Positions 1 through 8,452 of a DNA stretch of 64,000 bases are shown here, one piece after another. The DNA is from an uncultured Caldimonas sp. (lineage in GTDB: Bacteria > Pseudomonadota > Gammaproteobacteria > Burkholderiales > Burkholderiaceae), in the NCBI RefSeq assembly GCF_946480305.1, contig NZ_CAMLJQ010000013.1:38820-102819 (forward strand). The letters are read 5' to 3'. The notes beneath the pieces were generated by a model. It was not told the origin of the DNA and searched no databases. It saw nothing but the letters and a program-made list of their open reading frames with translations. The position numbers and the translations under genes were made by a program. Numbering within the stretch: the first letter of the stretch is position 1; each line of letters begins with the position of its first letter.

Positions 1-499
1 CGAACCGGATGGCCATCTGCCCGCAGGCGATGTTGCGAGCAATCATCGGAAACTGCGCGGGATTGAGTGCACCCCTTTCAGACGATCGGAACAACGGCAG
101 GCCGAAGCGGTACAGAGATGGCAACTCGCCTTGGGACGATGCCAATACCGTGGCGATCTCGTCGCCGCCCGCGGCACGGTCGTCGACCAGAATGCCCGCG
201 TCTTCCATCGCGAACGCGGACGCCACGGCGGTCAGTGCCATGGCGCGGTCCATCAGGCGCAGTTGACGCTCATCGAAGTAGCGCTCGGCGGGCAGGTTGC
301 GCACCAGGCCGAGTCGGGCCCCGTCGAAGGGGCGACCCAGTTCTTGCCCCCATTCCTCGTAGTTCGGGCGCGCCGCGTTCATCTGGCCGAACACGTCGTG
401 CCAGCCGAGCGCAAACGGGGTGACGGCACCTATCCCGGTGATGAACGCCTCGGGCCGCGAAGACGTGGCGACATCGGAACGTAGCTCGTTGCTCACCAT
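1..499 (-). CDS. Beta-ketoacyl synthase, N-terminal part (runs off window)
   Basis: The minus strand reads from an ATG at 499 to the window edge, giving about 166 residues. The N-terminus carries the ketosynthase opening FITGIGAVTPFALG, and later the stretch ARNIACGQMAIRF typical of thiolase-fold ketosynthases just before the active-site region. The catalytic Cys and His lie beyond the edge, so it cannot be told whether this is an active ketosynthase or a chain-length-factor-like partner. A purine-rich ribosome site (GGGAGGA) precedes the ATG. The start overlaps the stop of the upstream full ketosynthase by 7 bases, which implies translational coupling. The pairing of two different ketosynthases with a carrier protein and dehydratase suggests polyene or unusual acyl-chain synthesis; this is inference. 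Confidence 0.85.
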   Translation of the reverse strand, partial: MVSNELRSDVATSSRPEAFITGIGAVTPFALGWHDVFGQMNAARPNYEEWGQELGRPFDGARLGLVRNLPAERYFDERQLRLMDRAMALTAVASAFAMEDAGILVDDRAAGGDEIATVLASSQGELPSLYRFGLPLFRSSERGALNPAQFPMIARNIACGQMAIRF

Positions 500-1746
500 G
501 CGGTCCTCCCTCGGGTGGTTGCGCCAGGCGCCCCCTGGGTGCCGAACAGCACCGCAGAGCAGGCGCCACCGAAGCCGAAGGACTGCGACAGCGCATGGCG
601 GATGGGGCGGTGCACGCCCTCGCCCGCGACCACACGGACCTGGGGGTCGAGATCGCCGCTGGAGTTGACGGTGGGTGGGATGTATCCCTGCTCGATGCAC
701 TTGAGCGTGGCGACCGCTTCCAGCGCGCCCGACGCCCCCATGCAATGCCCGATGTTGGCCTTGATGGAGGTGACGAGCAGCCGATCCATCGAAGACGCAA
801 AGACCCGGCGCAACGCGTGAGCTTCGGTGGCGTCGTTTTGCTGCGTGGCCGTGCCATGTGCGTTGACATAGTCGACGGCATTGCTGTCGACGCCGGCATC
901 CTGCAGGCACCTCGATACGGCCAGCGATTCGCCGGCGCCGCTGGGCGAGGTGCCTGTCAGGTGGTGCGCTGCGTTGCTCAAGCCATAACCCATCACTTCC
1001 GCGTACACGGGCGCTCCACGGCGGCGCGCGTGCTCGAGCTCTTCGAGCACGAGCATGCCGGCACCTTCGCCGATGAAAAAGCCGCTGCGCCGGGTGTCGA
1101 ACGGCCGCGGGCAATCCTGGGTGATGGAAAAGACGGCATTGAAGCCGGCATGCACGACCTCGGCCAGGATGTCAGCCCCGCCGGCAAGCATGACATCGGC
1201 ATCGCCTGCACGGATGAAATCGGTCGCGCAGCCGATGGCGTCCGTCGAGGATGAACAGGCTGTCGACACCAGGGTCGATGGCCCTTCGAGCCCGAAGTGG
1301 CGCAGCAGATGCTCCAGCTGGTAGTAGACGGCGCACGCATCGACGTCGGGGTAGCTCTGGAGGGCCTGTTCGGCTCGCATGAACCGCTTGCAATAGTCCT
1401 CGAACACGCGAGCGCCCGAGCACAGCGTTCCGACCACACACCCGAAGTCCTGCTTGTCCACCTCGCCCAGGCCGGCGTCGTTCCACGCTTCTGTGGCGGC
1501 AAGGACCGCAAGCATCGCGGCACTTTCCAGCGGTTGACCCGCGGCTTCGATCAGGTCGCGTTGATCGAGCAAGTCATGCGGGACTTCGGCTGCCAGATCC
1601 GATCGATACACCGAGGCATCGAAGCGTCGGATGGGCGCGCCCGCACTCTGTCCTGCCTTCAAGCCCGCCCAGAGCGCCTCGACGCCCAAGCCGAAAGCCG
1701 ACACGGCCCCTGTTCCCGTCACCACGACCCTGCGTCTCGCGTTCAT
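493..1746 (-). CDS. Beta-ketoacyl-ACP synthase (FabF-like)
   Basis: A 417-residue condensing enzyme of the KAS I/II type, expected to elongate an acyl chain on a carrier protein by decarboxylative Claisen condensation. The N-terminus has VVVTGTGAVSAFG. The catalytic Cys is about residue 164 in STACSSSTDAIG, and the two His residues are about 297 (VNAHGTATQ) and 334 (NIGHCMGASGA), so the triad is complete. The ATG at 1746 is preferred over an upstream in-frame codon because an AAAGGA ribosome site lies just before it and the extra 13 residues are basic and non-conserved. It follows the ACP and dehydratase genes on the same strand and overlaps the next ketosynthase. The mixed gene set fits an aryl-polyene-like or specialised fatty-acid pathway rather than the housekeeping fab cluster. 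Confidence 0.9.
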   Translation of the reverse strand: MNARRRVVVTGTGAVSAFGLGVEALWAGLKAGQSAGAPIRRFDASVYRSDLAAEVPHDLLDQRDLIEAAGQPLESAAMLAVLAATEAWNDAGLGEVDKQDFGCVVGTLCSGARVFEDYCKRFMRAEQALQSYPDVDACAVYYQLEHLLRHFGLEGPSTLVSTACSSSTDAIGCATDFIRAGDADVMLAGGADILAEVVHAGFNAVFSITQDCPRPFDTRRSGFFIGEGAGMLVLEELEHARRRGAPVYAEVMGYGLSNAAHHLTGTSPSGAGESLAVSRCLQDAGVDSNAVDYVNAHGTATQQNDATEAHALRRVFASSMDRLLVTSIKANIGHCMGASGALEAVATLKCIEQGYIPPTVNSSGDLDPQVRVVAGEGVHRPIRHALSQSFGFGGACSAVLFGTQGAPGATTRGRTAW

Positions 1747-1836
1747 TTGCTTTTTCCTTTTGCGCCGCGCCGGTGAGCGAGGCATTGATCTCGGGCGGCA
1801 TCCGGGGCTTGCCGATGGGGCAAGCCCCGGATGCCT

Positions 1837-2328
1837 TCACAGCTTGGAGAACTGGCTTGTGATGCTCTGCCGGTCCACCAGTGCGACGCTCAGGTCGCAT
1901 CGGCATACCAGACGGTCCTTGCGGTCCCATCCCTGCGCGGACGCCATGGCCATGCCACCCAGTCCTTGCGTGAAGACGACCTCCATGCGCACCGGTTCTT
2001 CAGGCAGCACCGGCCGGTGAAAGCTGGCGCGCTTGACACCCGTCAGCACGCCGAGCGGCTGAGCCTCGGTGGAAGAAAGACCGTGCGGCATGCCGGCATG
2101 CGCGAGCAGAACCCCCGTCAACTGCGCAGCCCCTTCGATGAGAAGAACGCCGGGAACGAGGGGAAGCTCCGGGAAGTGCCCATGGAACAGCGGGTTGTCG
2201 GCCTGCCACGCGCACCATCCGGAGATGCGCGTGGCATCCAGGATCTGCGCGGACTGCACAAACAGGAACGGCACCCGATGAGGAATCAGCGCCTGCACCT
2301 GCTCGGCGCTCAGCGTCGTCGTCGCCAC
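1837..2328 (-). CDS. FabZ/FabA-like 3-hydroxyacyl-ACP dehydratase
   Basis: A 163-residue single hot-dog-fold protein. The sequence has an N-terminal PHRVPFLFV block, then FHGHFPELPLVPGV with the catalytic His near residue 51 and the catalytic acid near residue 65 (LLIEGAAQLTG). The 14-residue spacing matches the FabZ active site. It should dehydrate 3-hydroxyacyl-ACP to the trans-2-enoyl form. It lies 6 bases after the acyl carrier protein gene and upstream of the ketosynthases on the same strand, so all four are probably co-transcribed. A thioesterase-type function for this hot-dog protein is possible but less likely given the His/Glu pair. Confidence 0.85.
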   Translation of the reverse strand: MATTTLSAEQVQALIPHRVPFLFVQSAQILDATRISGWCAWQADNPLFHGHFPELPLVPGVLLIEGAAQLTGVLLAHAGMPHGLSSTEAQPLGVLTGVKRASFHRPVLPEEPVRMEVVFTQGLGGMAMASAQGWDRKDRLVCRCDLSVALVDRQSITSQFSKL

Positions 2329-2334
2329 CGCGCG

Positions 2335-2664
2335 TCAGATGAGCAGATCGTCGTGGTCTGACTGGGTCAGGCGTTCGTCGACGTTCAACGCCAGGAATGC
2401 TTGCACCCGTTCCGCATCGTGGCTCTGCCCGACATAGGTCGCGATGCCGTCGATTGTTGAAAGCGACTTGGGATCAAGCCGGTCGGGGATCCTCGCGCCC
2501 AGCAAGTCGTGCAACGTGGCGACGGACTCGAAGGCTTCGATGGAATCCATGCCGACCTCCTCCACGAGGTTGGCATCCCTTCTGAGCATGACGTCATCTT
2601 TCAGACGCAAGGTCGCGCGTATCACCCTCTCGACTTGCGCTGCAATCTTTTCGTGATCGGTCAT
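2335..2664 (-). CDS. Acyl carrier protein
   Basis: A 109-residue carrier protein, slightly longer than the usual 75-90. The phosphopantetheine attachment serine is residue 41 in EEVGMDSIEAFE, the canonical (G)xDS(I/L) context at the start of helix II. It would tether growing acyl intermediates for the neighbouring dehydratase and ketosynthases. The ATG at 2664 has a GGAGGG ribosome site directly upstream. It is the first gene of the minus-strand cluster, so the promoter should be in the 177-base gap up to 2841. The C-terminal tail after about residue 80 is acidic and not typical of AcpP, suggesting a dedicated carrier rather than the general fatty-acid ACP. Confidence 0.9.
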   Translation of the reverse strand: MTDHEKIAAQVERVIRATLRLKDDVMLRRDANLVEEVGMDSIEAFESVATLHDLLGARIPDRLDPKSLSTIDGIATYVGQSHDAERVQAFLALNVDERLTQSDHDDLLI

Positions 2665-2790
2665 GAGACCCTCCCTGAACTGGACATGTGTTGTTTGGCA
2701 ATGGCCGTGCGGCGGCGGCTGCTCGAGAAGAGGCTTGCGCTCGCCAGCGACGTACCAAGCATGGTATCGAGGTGAGGAAGTGAGTACACA

Positions 2791-2803
2791 CCCCCTTTGG
2801 GGG
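2791..2803. promoter_or_regulatory. C5-TTT-G5 palindrome upstream of the ACP cluster
   Basis: A perfect 5-base inverted repeat, CCCCC-TTT-GGGGG, lies about 130 bases upstream of the acyl carrier protein ATG and between it and the stop of the kinase gene on the same strand. It could be a regulator binding site or a weak hairpin. C-run/G-run dyads also occur near 6034-6058, 9457-9473 and 56854-56869. Nothing else is recognised in this gap. Confidence 0.35.
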
Positions 2804-2841
2804 ATGCTTGGTGAGCAATTGCAACCCCCCCCCCGCGCGTT

Positions 2842-5800
2842 TCAGTCGGGCGAGAGTGCCCCCTGCGCCATCAACTGTTCCAGCCCCTCAAGCACCGGCC
2901 TGAGCTGCGCCGACAGCCGGTCGAGCAACGCCGCCTGCTTCACCGCATCGGCCCCGGCCCCACAGGCCCGTTCCAGGTGCTCCGCGGCTGCTGCCACCCC
3001 GCTTGCTCCGAGCGATGCAGCCGCGGACTTCAGCCCGTGCACCTGGTCGGCGAGTGCGTGCGTGTCGCCGCGTTGCAGGCATGCGTCCAACGGCGCCGGA
3101 AAGGCCCGGTACGTCTGCAGGAAGAGCGCGAGCAGCCGCCGGTAGAGGTGGGCGTCGCCAAGGCCCAGTTCGTGCCACGCGTGAGGGTCGAGCCCCGGGC
3201 ATGCCAGCGCGGGCATGGGTTCGACGGCGGCCGTGCGATCAGTGGGCCGCTGCCCTTGCGGCGGGATCCAACGCGCCAGCGTGGCGAACATCTCGGGCAC
3301 GCGGATGGGTTTGCCGATGTAGTCGTCCATGCCGGTTCCAAGCGCACGCTCGCGGTCGCCCGCCATGGCGTTGGCAGTCATCGCGATGATGGGCAGGTGG
3401 TGCTCCGGGTCTCGCAGGCGCAGCAGGCCGGCAGCCGTGTAGCCGTCCATCACGGGCATCTCGCAGTCCATCAACACGGCGTCGAAGGTCTCGCGGGCCA
3501 CCCGGTCGAGCGCCTGCTGGCCGTCGTCGGCCACCGCCACGACGAGGCCGGCGCGGCTCAACAGCTCGCGAGCGATCTCCTGGTTGACGGCGTTGTCCTC
3601 GACGACCAGCACGCGCGCTCCGCGCAACTGCGCCTGGTGGGCCTGCAGCGCGGCGTCGGCCTGCTCGTTGCGGCGCACCGGGCGCACGGAGCGACCGAGC
3701 GCGACCTGGCAGGCGTCGAGCAGGCTGGACGGAACGGCCGGCTTGGTCAGCCACGCGGAGGGGGCCAGCGCGTAGCCGTTCAGGCGCGGCTCGATCTCGT
3801 CACGGGCAGTGCCGGCCACCATCAGCACGGTGGCGGGCGGGTGTGACAGGCCGGCACCGGCGAGCAGGCGCAGGCATTCGGCACCGTCCATGCCGGGCAT
3901 CTTCCAGTCGATCAGCACCACGTGGCAGGGGTCGCCCTCGCGGTTGTACTGCGCAAGCCGCTGCAGGGCGCGTTCACCGCTGTCGACGGCCTCGCTGCGC
4001 AAGCCCAGCGCGCGCAGCATGCTTGCGAGCGCATGCCGTGCGGTGGGGTTGTCGTCGACAACCAGCACCCGTGTGCCACGCAGGTCCTCGTCGACGCCGA
4101 CCGGCGCCGGCTCGGGCTGCAGCCCCACGCGCACCGTGAAGCGGAAGGTGCTGCCCCGACCCGGCGTGCTCACGACGTCCAGTTCGCCGCCCATCAGCGT
4201 GACGAGCTGCCGGCTGATCGCCAGACCGAGCCCGGTGCCGCCGAAGCGCCGGCTCATCGAGGCGTCGCCCTGTGTGTAGGGGCGAAAGAGCTGCCCGAGC
4301 TGTCGCGTGTCCATGCCGATGCCGGTGTCCTGCACCTCGAAGCACAGCACTGCACTGGCTGGGTCGCGCTCCTGCACGCGCAGGCGCACCACCACCTCGC
4401 CCCGCTCGGTGAACTTGACTGCGTTGTTGCCCAGGTTGATCAACACCTGGCCCAGGCGTGAAGGGTCGCCGATCAATCGGCGCGGCAGCTCGGGCGACGG
4501 GTCGAACACGAGTTCCAGTCCCTTCTCCTCGGCTTTCATGCCGACGAGCCGGGCCAGGCTGTCGAGCACGTCACCGAGATCGAACTCGATGTGCTCCAGT
4601 TCGAGCCTGCCGGCCTCCATCTTCGAGAAGTCGAGGATGTCGTTGATGATGCCGAGCAGCGATTCGGCCGAACGGTGCACCGTCTCCACATAGTGCCGCT
4701 GGCGCGGCTCCAGCGTGCCCTGGAGCGCGAGGTGCGCCATGCCGAGGATGGCGTTCATCGGTGTGCGGATCTCGTGGCTCACCGTCGCGAGAAAGGCGCT
4801 GCGTGCACGCGACGCCGCCTCGGCCGCCTCGCGTGCGCGGCGCTCGTCGTCGGCGCGCTTTTGCTCCGAGACGTCCCGGCCCACCATCAGCACACTCGAA
4901 ACGCGCCCCGGCTCGTCGAACTCCGGCGTGAGGTTCACCAGGGTGTGCACGGTGCGATCCTGCGCATCGCTCGATGCCAGTTCGAACTGCTGCGGCTGGC
5001 CGTTGCCCAGCACGGCCTCCAGGCGCTGCCGCACCGTGGCGCCGGCGGTGGCACCGAACAGCCGCTCGGGCGGCTGCCCAAGTAGCGCGGCGGGGGGCGA
5101 TGCTGCATGCAGCGCCATCGCGGGGTTGGCATAGAGGCAATGCAGCGAGGGGTCGAAGCGGGCGATCAGGTCCGGCGAGTTCTCCACCAGCGTGCGGTAC
5201 TGAAGCTCCTGCCGCTCCAGTGCCGCCTGCAACTCCAGCCTCGCGGTCACGTCGCGCGAGACGGTGATGAAGTGCGGCGCCTGCCCGTCACCCATCGGCA
5301 TCTTGGACACCGACAGCTCGAACCAGCGCCGCCCCACGGGCGTGTCGATCCAGATCACGTGCCCGAGCGACAGTCCCGTCGCGGCGGCCTCTGCAAAAGC
5401 GACCTTGGCGATGGCGGCGCTCTCGGGCGACAGCACCTCGTCCAGCGAATGGCCAATCAGGTGCTCGCGCGCGGCGGCCAGCATCTCGGGGTTCTTGGTC
5501 CAGGCGTTGAGGTAGACGCCCTCCGCGCTGCCCTCGAACAGGAAGTCGGGGAAGGCGTCGATGATGCCCTGCACGAATGCCAGCGTGCGCGTGAGTTCCT
5601 GCTGCACCGCCTTGCCCGGCGTCACGTCTCGCGCGTGGCAAAGCACGGTGCCGGCGGCCGGGCCGTGCTGCAAGCCCACGCGCGAGATCTCCAGCCAGCG
5701 CGTCTCCCCGTGGCGGTCGACATACCGCACTTCGGATCGACCGCCGTGCCCTGGGGCGGGCGGTTCGGGCGTGAGCAAGGTGGCGATGTCGTTCGCGGCC

Positions 5801-5970
5801 TCTCGTGGCACATCGTCTTCAAGCCAGCGAGCAAAACCCGCGTTGACCTGCAGCCGGCGGCCTTGCGCATCCTCCAGCCACAACAAGAAAGGCAGGCCGT
5901 CGATCAGCGCTTGCGGAAATAACGCCGCCTCGCGCGTCTGTGCGGGTGCTGCGTCATTCGTGTCGGCCAT
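2842..5970 (-). CDS. Hybrid sensor histidine kinase (PAS x3, HisKA, HATPase, REC x2, HPt)
   Basis: A 1042-residue multidomain kinase of the ArcB/BvgS type. Three PAS-like segments fill the first 370 residues. The phospho-acceptor His is residue 399 in ATVSHEIRTPMNAILG, followed by an ATPase domain with [14 protein letters not shown] and GTGLGLAIS. Two receiver domains follow, with phospho-acceptor Asp residues near 688 (LIDWKMPGMDG) and 832 (LMDCEMPVMDG). The C-terminal HPt domain has His 978 in VHGLKSAAAS. No transmembrane segment is evident, so it is probably cytoplasmic. The ATG at 5970 is chosen because a GGAGAG site precedes it and the PAS region starts soon after; a longer open frame extends upstream but is GC-driven. 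No response regulator with an output domain is adjacent, so the partner is elsewhere. Confidence 0.92.
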   Translation of the reverse strand: MADTNDAAPAQTREAALFPQALIDGLPFLLWLEDAQGRRLQVNAGFARWLEDDVPREAANDIATLLTPEPPAPGHGGRSEVRYVDRHGETRWLEISRVGLQHGPAAGTVLCHARDVTPGKAVQQELTRTLAFVQGIIDAFPDFLFEGSAEGVYLNAWTKNPEMLAAAREHLIGHSLDEVLSPESAAIAKVAFAEAAATGLSLGHVIWIDTPVGRRWFELSVSKMPMGDGQAPHFITVSRDVTARLELQAALERQELQYRTLVENSPDLIARFDPSLHCLYANPAMALHAASPPAALLGQPPERLFGATAGATVRQRLEAVLGNGQPQQFELASSDAQDRTVHTLVNLTPEFDEPGRVSSVLMVGRDVSEQKRADDERRAREAAEAASRARSAFLATVSHEIRTPMNAILGMAHLALQGTLEPRQRHYVETVHRSAESLLGIINDILDFSKMEAGRLELEHIEFDLGDVLDSLARLVGMKAEEKGLELVFDPSPELPRRLIGDPSRLGQVLINLGNNAVKFTERGEVVVRLRVQERDPASAVLCFEVQDTGIGMDTRQLGQLFRPYTQGDASMSRRFGGTGLGLAISRQLVTLMGGELDVVSTPGRGSTFRFTVRVGLQPEPAPVGVDEDLRGTRVLVVDDNPTARHALASMLRALGLRSEAVDSGERALQRLAQYNREGDPCHVVLIDWKMPGMDGAECLRLLAGAGLSHPPATVLMVAGTARDEIEPRLNGYALAPSAWLTKPAVPSSLLDACQVALGRSVRPVRRNEQADAALQAHQAQLRGARVLVVEDNAVNQEIARELLSRAGLVVAVADDGQQALDRVARETFDAVLMDCEMPVMDGYTAAGLLRLRDPEHHLPIIAMTANAMAGDRERALGTGMDDYIGKPIRVPEMFATLARWIPPQGQRPTDRTAAVEPMPALACPGLDPHAWHELGLGDAHLYRRLLALFLQTYRAFPAPLDACLQRGDTHALADQVHGLKSAAASLGASGVAAAAEHLERACGAGADAVKQAALLDRLSAQLRPVLEGLEQLMAQGALSPD

Positions 5971-6182
5971 CTGACTCTCTCCGGTCGCTGCTCGTGCGAT
6001 GCGATCAGCGTTGCGTGCGCTCCGGCATATCCCGGGGGGCGATCCAACGTCACCCCCCTTTTGCGATGCAGGATGCTTGTGGTGTGGATGACGATGATTG
6101 GACGGAAATGCGCGCGGCACAACCGTTGCGACCCTTACGCGATTGATGTTTGGTTTTGCGTGATCGCCGGCGGCGACGAAGC
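5971..6182. other. Intergenic region upstream of the hybrid kinase
   Basis: This 212-base gap separates the kinase start from the stop of the next minus-strand gene and should hold the kinase promoter. It contains a G6-N13-C6 inverted repeat at 6034-6058, which could form a GC hairpin in the kinase leader or act as an operator. No open frame with coding character was recognised. Confidence 0.4.
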
Positions 6183-7190
6183 TCAGGCGCGTGGCCCGCC
6201 GGCGGCGTAGCGCCACGTCTGCGGCGTGAGACGGTGATGCCGGGCGAACGCACGTTGCAACGTGTCCACCGAGCGGAAGCCGCTGTGGTGCGCGACCTTT
6301 TCCAGCGTCCACTGCGTCTGTTGCAACAGCTGCTCGGCAGCGGCCAGCCGCTGCTGTTCCACATGGCGCGCCGGCGTGCAGCCGGTTTCCTTCACGAAGG
6401 CACGTGCGAAGTGTCGTGGGCTCATGCGCGCTCGTGCCGCCAGCGCCTCGACCGACAGGTCTTCCCGCAGGTGCGTGCCGATCCACGCGATCAGTTCGCG
6501 CAGCCGGTGGCTGGCCTGCGCCTGCGCCTGCAATGCCGTGCTGAGCTGCGGCTGCTCGCCGCCGCGCAGCATGGGCAAGGCCAGCGTGCGGGCGATCTCC
6601 ATGGCCACCTCGTGGCCCAGGTCGTCTTCCACCAGCGCGAGGGCCAGCTCGATGCCGGTGGTGACGCCGGCGGAGGTCCAGACGTTGCCGTCTCGCACGT
6701 AGATGCGCTCGTGCTGCACCCTCACGCGGGGTCGCAGCGTCTGCAGCAGCTCGCAGGCGCGCCAGTGGGTGGTGGCCTCGCGGTCGTCGAGCAGGCCGGC
6801 CGCCGCCAGCGCGAATGCGCCGGTGCAGACGCTCGCGATGCGGCGGATGCGGGGCGCCGCCTCGGCGAGCCACGCCGACATGCCGTGCTCGAAGATCGCG
6901 GCGCGCACTGCAGGCTCGTCGCCGCCGGCGACGATCAACGTGTCGATGGGGCCGGTCACTTCCGGCAGCGGCACGCTGCCCGCGAGGTTGAGACCGGAGT
7001 TCGTGGCCACGGTGCCGCCGGTGGGCGACGCGATGTGCACGCGGTAGCTGCCGGGGCGCAGCATCTCCGCGTTGCTGAACACGCTGGCCGGGCCCGCGAT
7101 GTCGATCGGGTTGATGCCGTCGAACGCAACGAGCACCACGTCCCTGGCAGGAAGTGCGGCTTCTTCGTCCTTGTGGGCGGGGCTGGGCAT
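6183..7190 (-). CDS. GlxA-family transcriptional regulator (DJ-1/PfpI + AraC HTH)
   Basis: A 335-residue regulator with an N-terminal class I glutamine-amidotransferase-like DJ-1/PfpI domain and a C-terminal AraC-type double helix-turn-helix. The DJ-1 part has VLVAFDGINPIDIAGP and the nucleophile-elbow-like VCTGAFALAAAG with Cys near residue 122. The last about 100 residues carry the AraC signature (SPRHFARAFVKETG, then GFRSVDTLQRAFARHH). Family members sense small metabolites and activate catabolic genes. The start at 7190 is preferred to an upstream codon at 7241 because it leaves only the DJ-1 domain at the N-terminus. The next gene is divergent with its ATG at 7206, so only about 15 bases separate the two starts. 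Confidence 0.88.
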   Translation of the reverse strand: MPSPAHKDEEAALPARDVVLVAFDGINPIDIAGPASVFSNAEMLRPGSYRVHIASPTGGTVATNSGLNLAGSVPLPEVTGPIDTLIVAGGDEPAVRAAIFEHGMSAWLAEAAPRIRRIASVCTGAFALAAAGLLDDREATTHWRACELLQTLRPRVRVQHERIYVRDGNVWTSAGVTTGIELALALVEDDLGHEVAMEIARTLALPMLRGGEQPQLSTALQAQAQASHRLRELIAWIGTHLREDLSVEALAARARMSPRHFARAFVKETGCTPARHVEQQRLAAAEQLLQQTQWTLEKVAHHSGFRSVDTLQRAFARHHRLTPQTWRYAAGGPRA

Positions 7191-7205
7191 ACGTAGGCTG
7201 AAGGC

Positions 7206-8354
7206 ATGCACATCGACGAACGAGCACAGAGGCCCCGGCAAGCGCGAACATGGATCGGGGCGGCCATCTTAGCCCTGGGCCTCGTTGCCTGCGGATCACG
7301 CACGCCGTTGCCGCCACGGCCTGATGCGCAGGCGGTGGAGCAGCAGGCGCAGGCTTTCGTCCAGGCGTTGAAGCCGCTGCGGCCGGGCCGGCCGGTGGTG
7401 GCCGTGCTGGCTTTGAACGAAGGCACCGAAACCACCGACCTGCTGTTGCCGCACGCAGTGCTGAAACGCGCCGACGTGGCAGACGTGCAGGTGGTGGCGC
7501 CGCGCAGCGGCACGGTGCAGCTGTTCCCGGCACTGCAGGTGGAGGGCGCGCAGGACTTCGCGGCCTTCGAGCGCGCCTACCCAGGCGGGGTGGACTACGT
7601 GGTCGTGCCCGCCATGCACACCGACGACGACCCCGCCGTGCTGAGCTGGCTGCGGCGGCAGGCAAAGGCCGGTGCACGCGTGATCGCGGTGTGCAGCGGC
7701 GCCCGGGTCGCCGGCCAGGCGGGCTTGCTGGACGGCCGGCGCTTCACCGGCCATTGGTACGACCGCAAGACGCTGCTCGCGCGGCACCCGGGCGCCACGC
7801 ACGTGCCGCACCAGCGCTATGTGTTCGACCGCGGGGTGGCCACCACCACCGGCATCACGGCGTCGGTGCCGGCCACGCTGGCGCTGGTGGAAGCGATCGG
7901 TGGCAGAGAGAAAGCACGGTCCGTCGCGGCCGAACTGGGCGCCACGTCGTGGAGCCCCTCCCATGACAGCAGTGGGTTCGGCCTGACGGCAGATCGCGCG
8001 CTGGCGTATGTATGGAACAAGGCCGCGTTCTGGCGGCACGAGCGCTGGAACGTCGAGGTGCACGACGGCATGGACGACATCGCGCTGGCTCTCGCCTCGG
8101 ATGCCTGGGAACGCACAGGGCGCGTCAGCGTGGAAGCGGCTTCGCCTTCAGGCCGCGTGAGATTGCGCAGCGGCCTCGTGCTCCCGGCGCAACCGGGCGG
8201 CGAGAACAGGCCTCACGTGCCGTTGTCGCCAGAGCTGAAGCCATTGCAGCAACTCGATCGCACGCTGTGCGAGATCGCCCGGCGCTACGGCCCGGCACGG
8301 CGGGATTGGGTGATGCAGGAGCTGGAGTATCTCGAGCACCGCGAGTGCTACTGA
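7206..8354 (+). CDS. DJ-1/PfpI-domain lipoprotein
   Basis: A 382-residue protein with a lipoprotein signal: basic n-region, hydrophobic core and lipobox LVAC with Cys 29. The mature part is a DJ-1/PfpI domain (VVAVLALNEGTETTDLLLP, then VIAVCSGARVAGQ with Cys 162 at the nucleophile-elbow position), followed by about 150 residues with no recognised motif. No AraC helix-turn-helix is present, unlike its divergent neighbour. It should be anchored in the inner or outer membrane facing the periplasm. Sharing of the DJ-1 fold with the divergently transcribed regulator suggests the pair sense or process related ligands; this is inference. Enzymatic activity cannot be predicted. Confidence 0.8.
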   Translation: MHIDERAQRPRQARTWIGAAILALGLVACGSRTPLPPRPDAQAVEQQAQAFVQALKPLRPGRPVVAVLALNEGTETTDLLLPHAVLKRADVADVQVVAPRSGTVQLFPALQVEGAQDFAAFERAYPGGVDYVVVPAMHTDDDPAVLSWLRRQAKAGARVIAVCSGARVAGQAGLLDGRRFTGHWYDRKTLLARHPGATHVPHQRYVFDRGVATTTGITASVPATLALVEAIGGREKARSVAAELGATSWSPSHDSSGFGLTADRALAYVWNKAAFWRHERWNVEVHDGMDDIALALASDAWERTGRVSVEAASPSGRVRLRSGLVLPAQPGGENRPHVPLSPELKPLQQLDRTLCEIARRYGPARRDWVMQELEYLEHRECY

Positions 8355-8392
8355 GCGCCCCAGCCCTGCTTCAGGCAACCCGCTGAAAGGGA

Positions 8393-8418
8393 GCAAGTCT
8401 CCTGGTGCGGAGACTTGC
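8393..8418. terminator. Perfect 10-base stem between convergent genes
   Basis: GCAAGTCTCC and its exact reverse complement flank a 6-base loop. It sits 38 bases after the lipoprotein stop and 34 bases from the stop of the convergent PEP-CTERM gene. There is no long T tract, so it may work as a bidirectional terminator or transcript-end stabiliser. Confidence 0.6.
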
Positions 8419-8452
8419 GTGGACTTGCTGATCGGCTAGGCCAGTGGATTCG

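Noticed and set aside
2842..7677. A single 1611-codon open frame on the minus strand
   Set aside because: Only the part from 5970 down encodes recognisable domains; the rest is an Arg/Ala-rich GC-driven frame overlapping better-supported genes.
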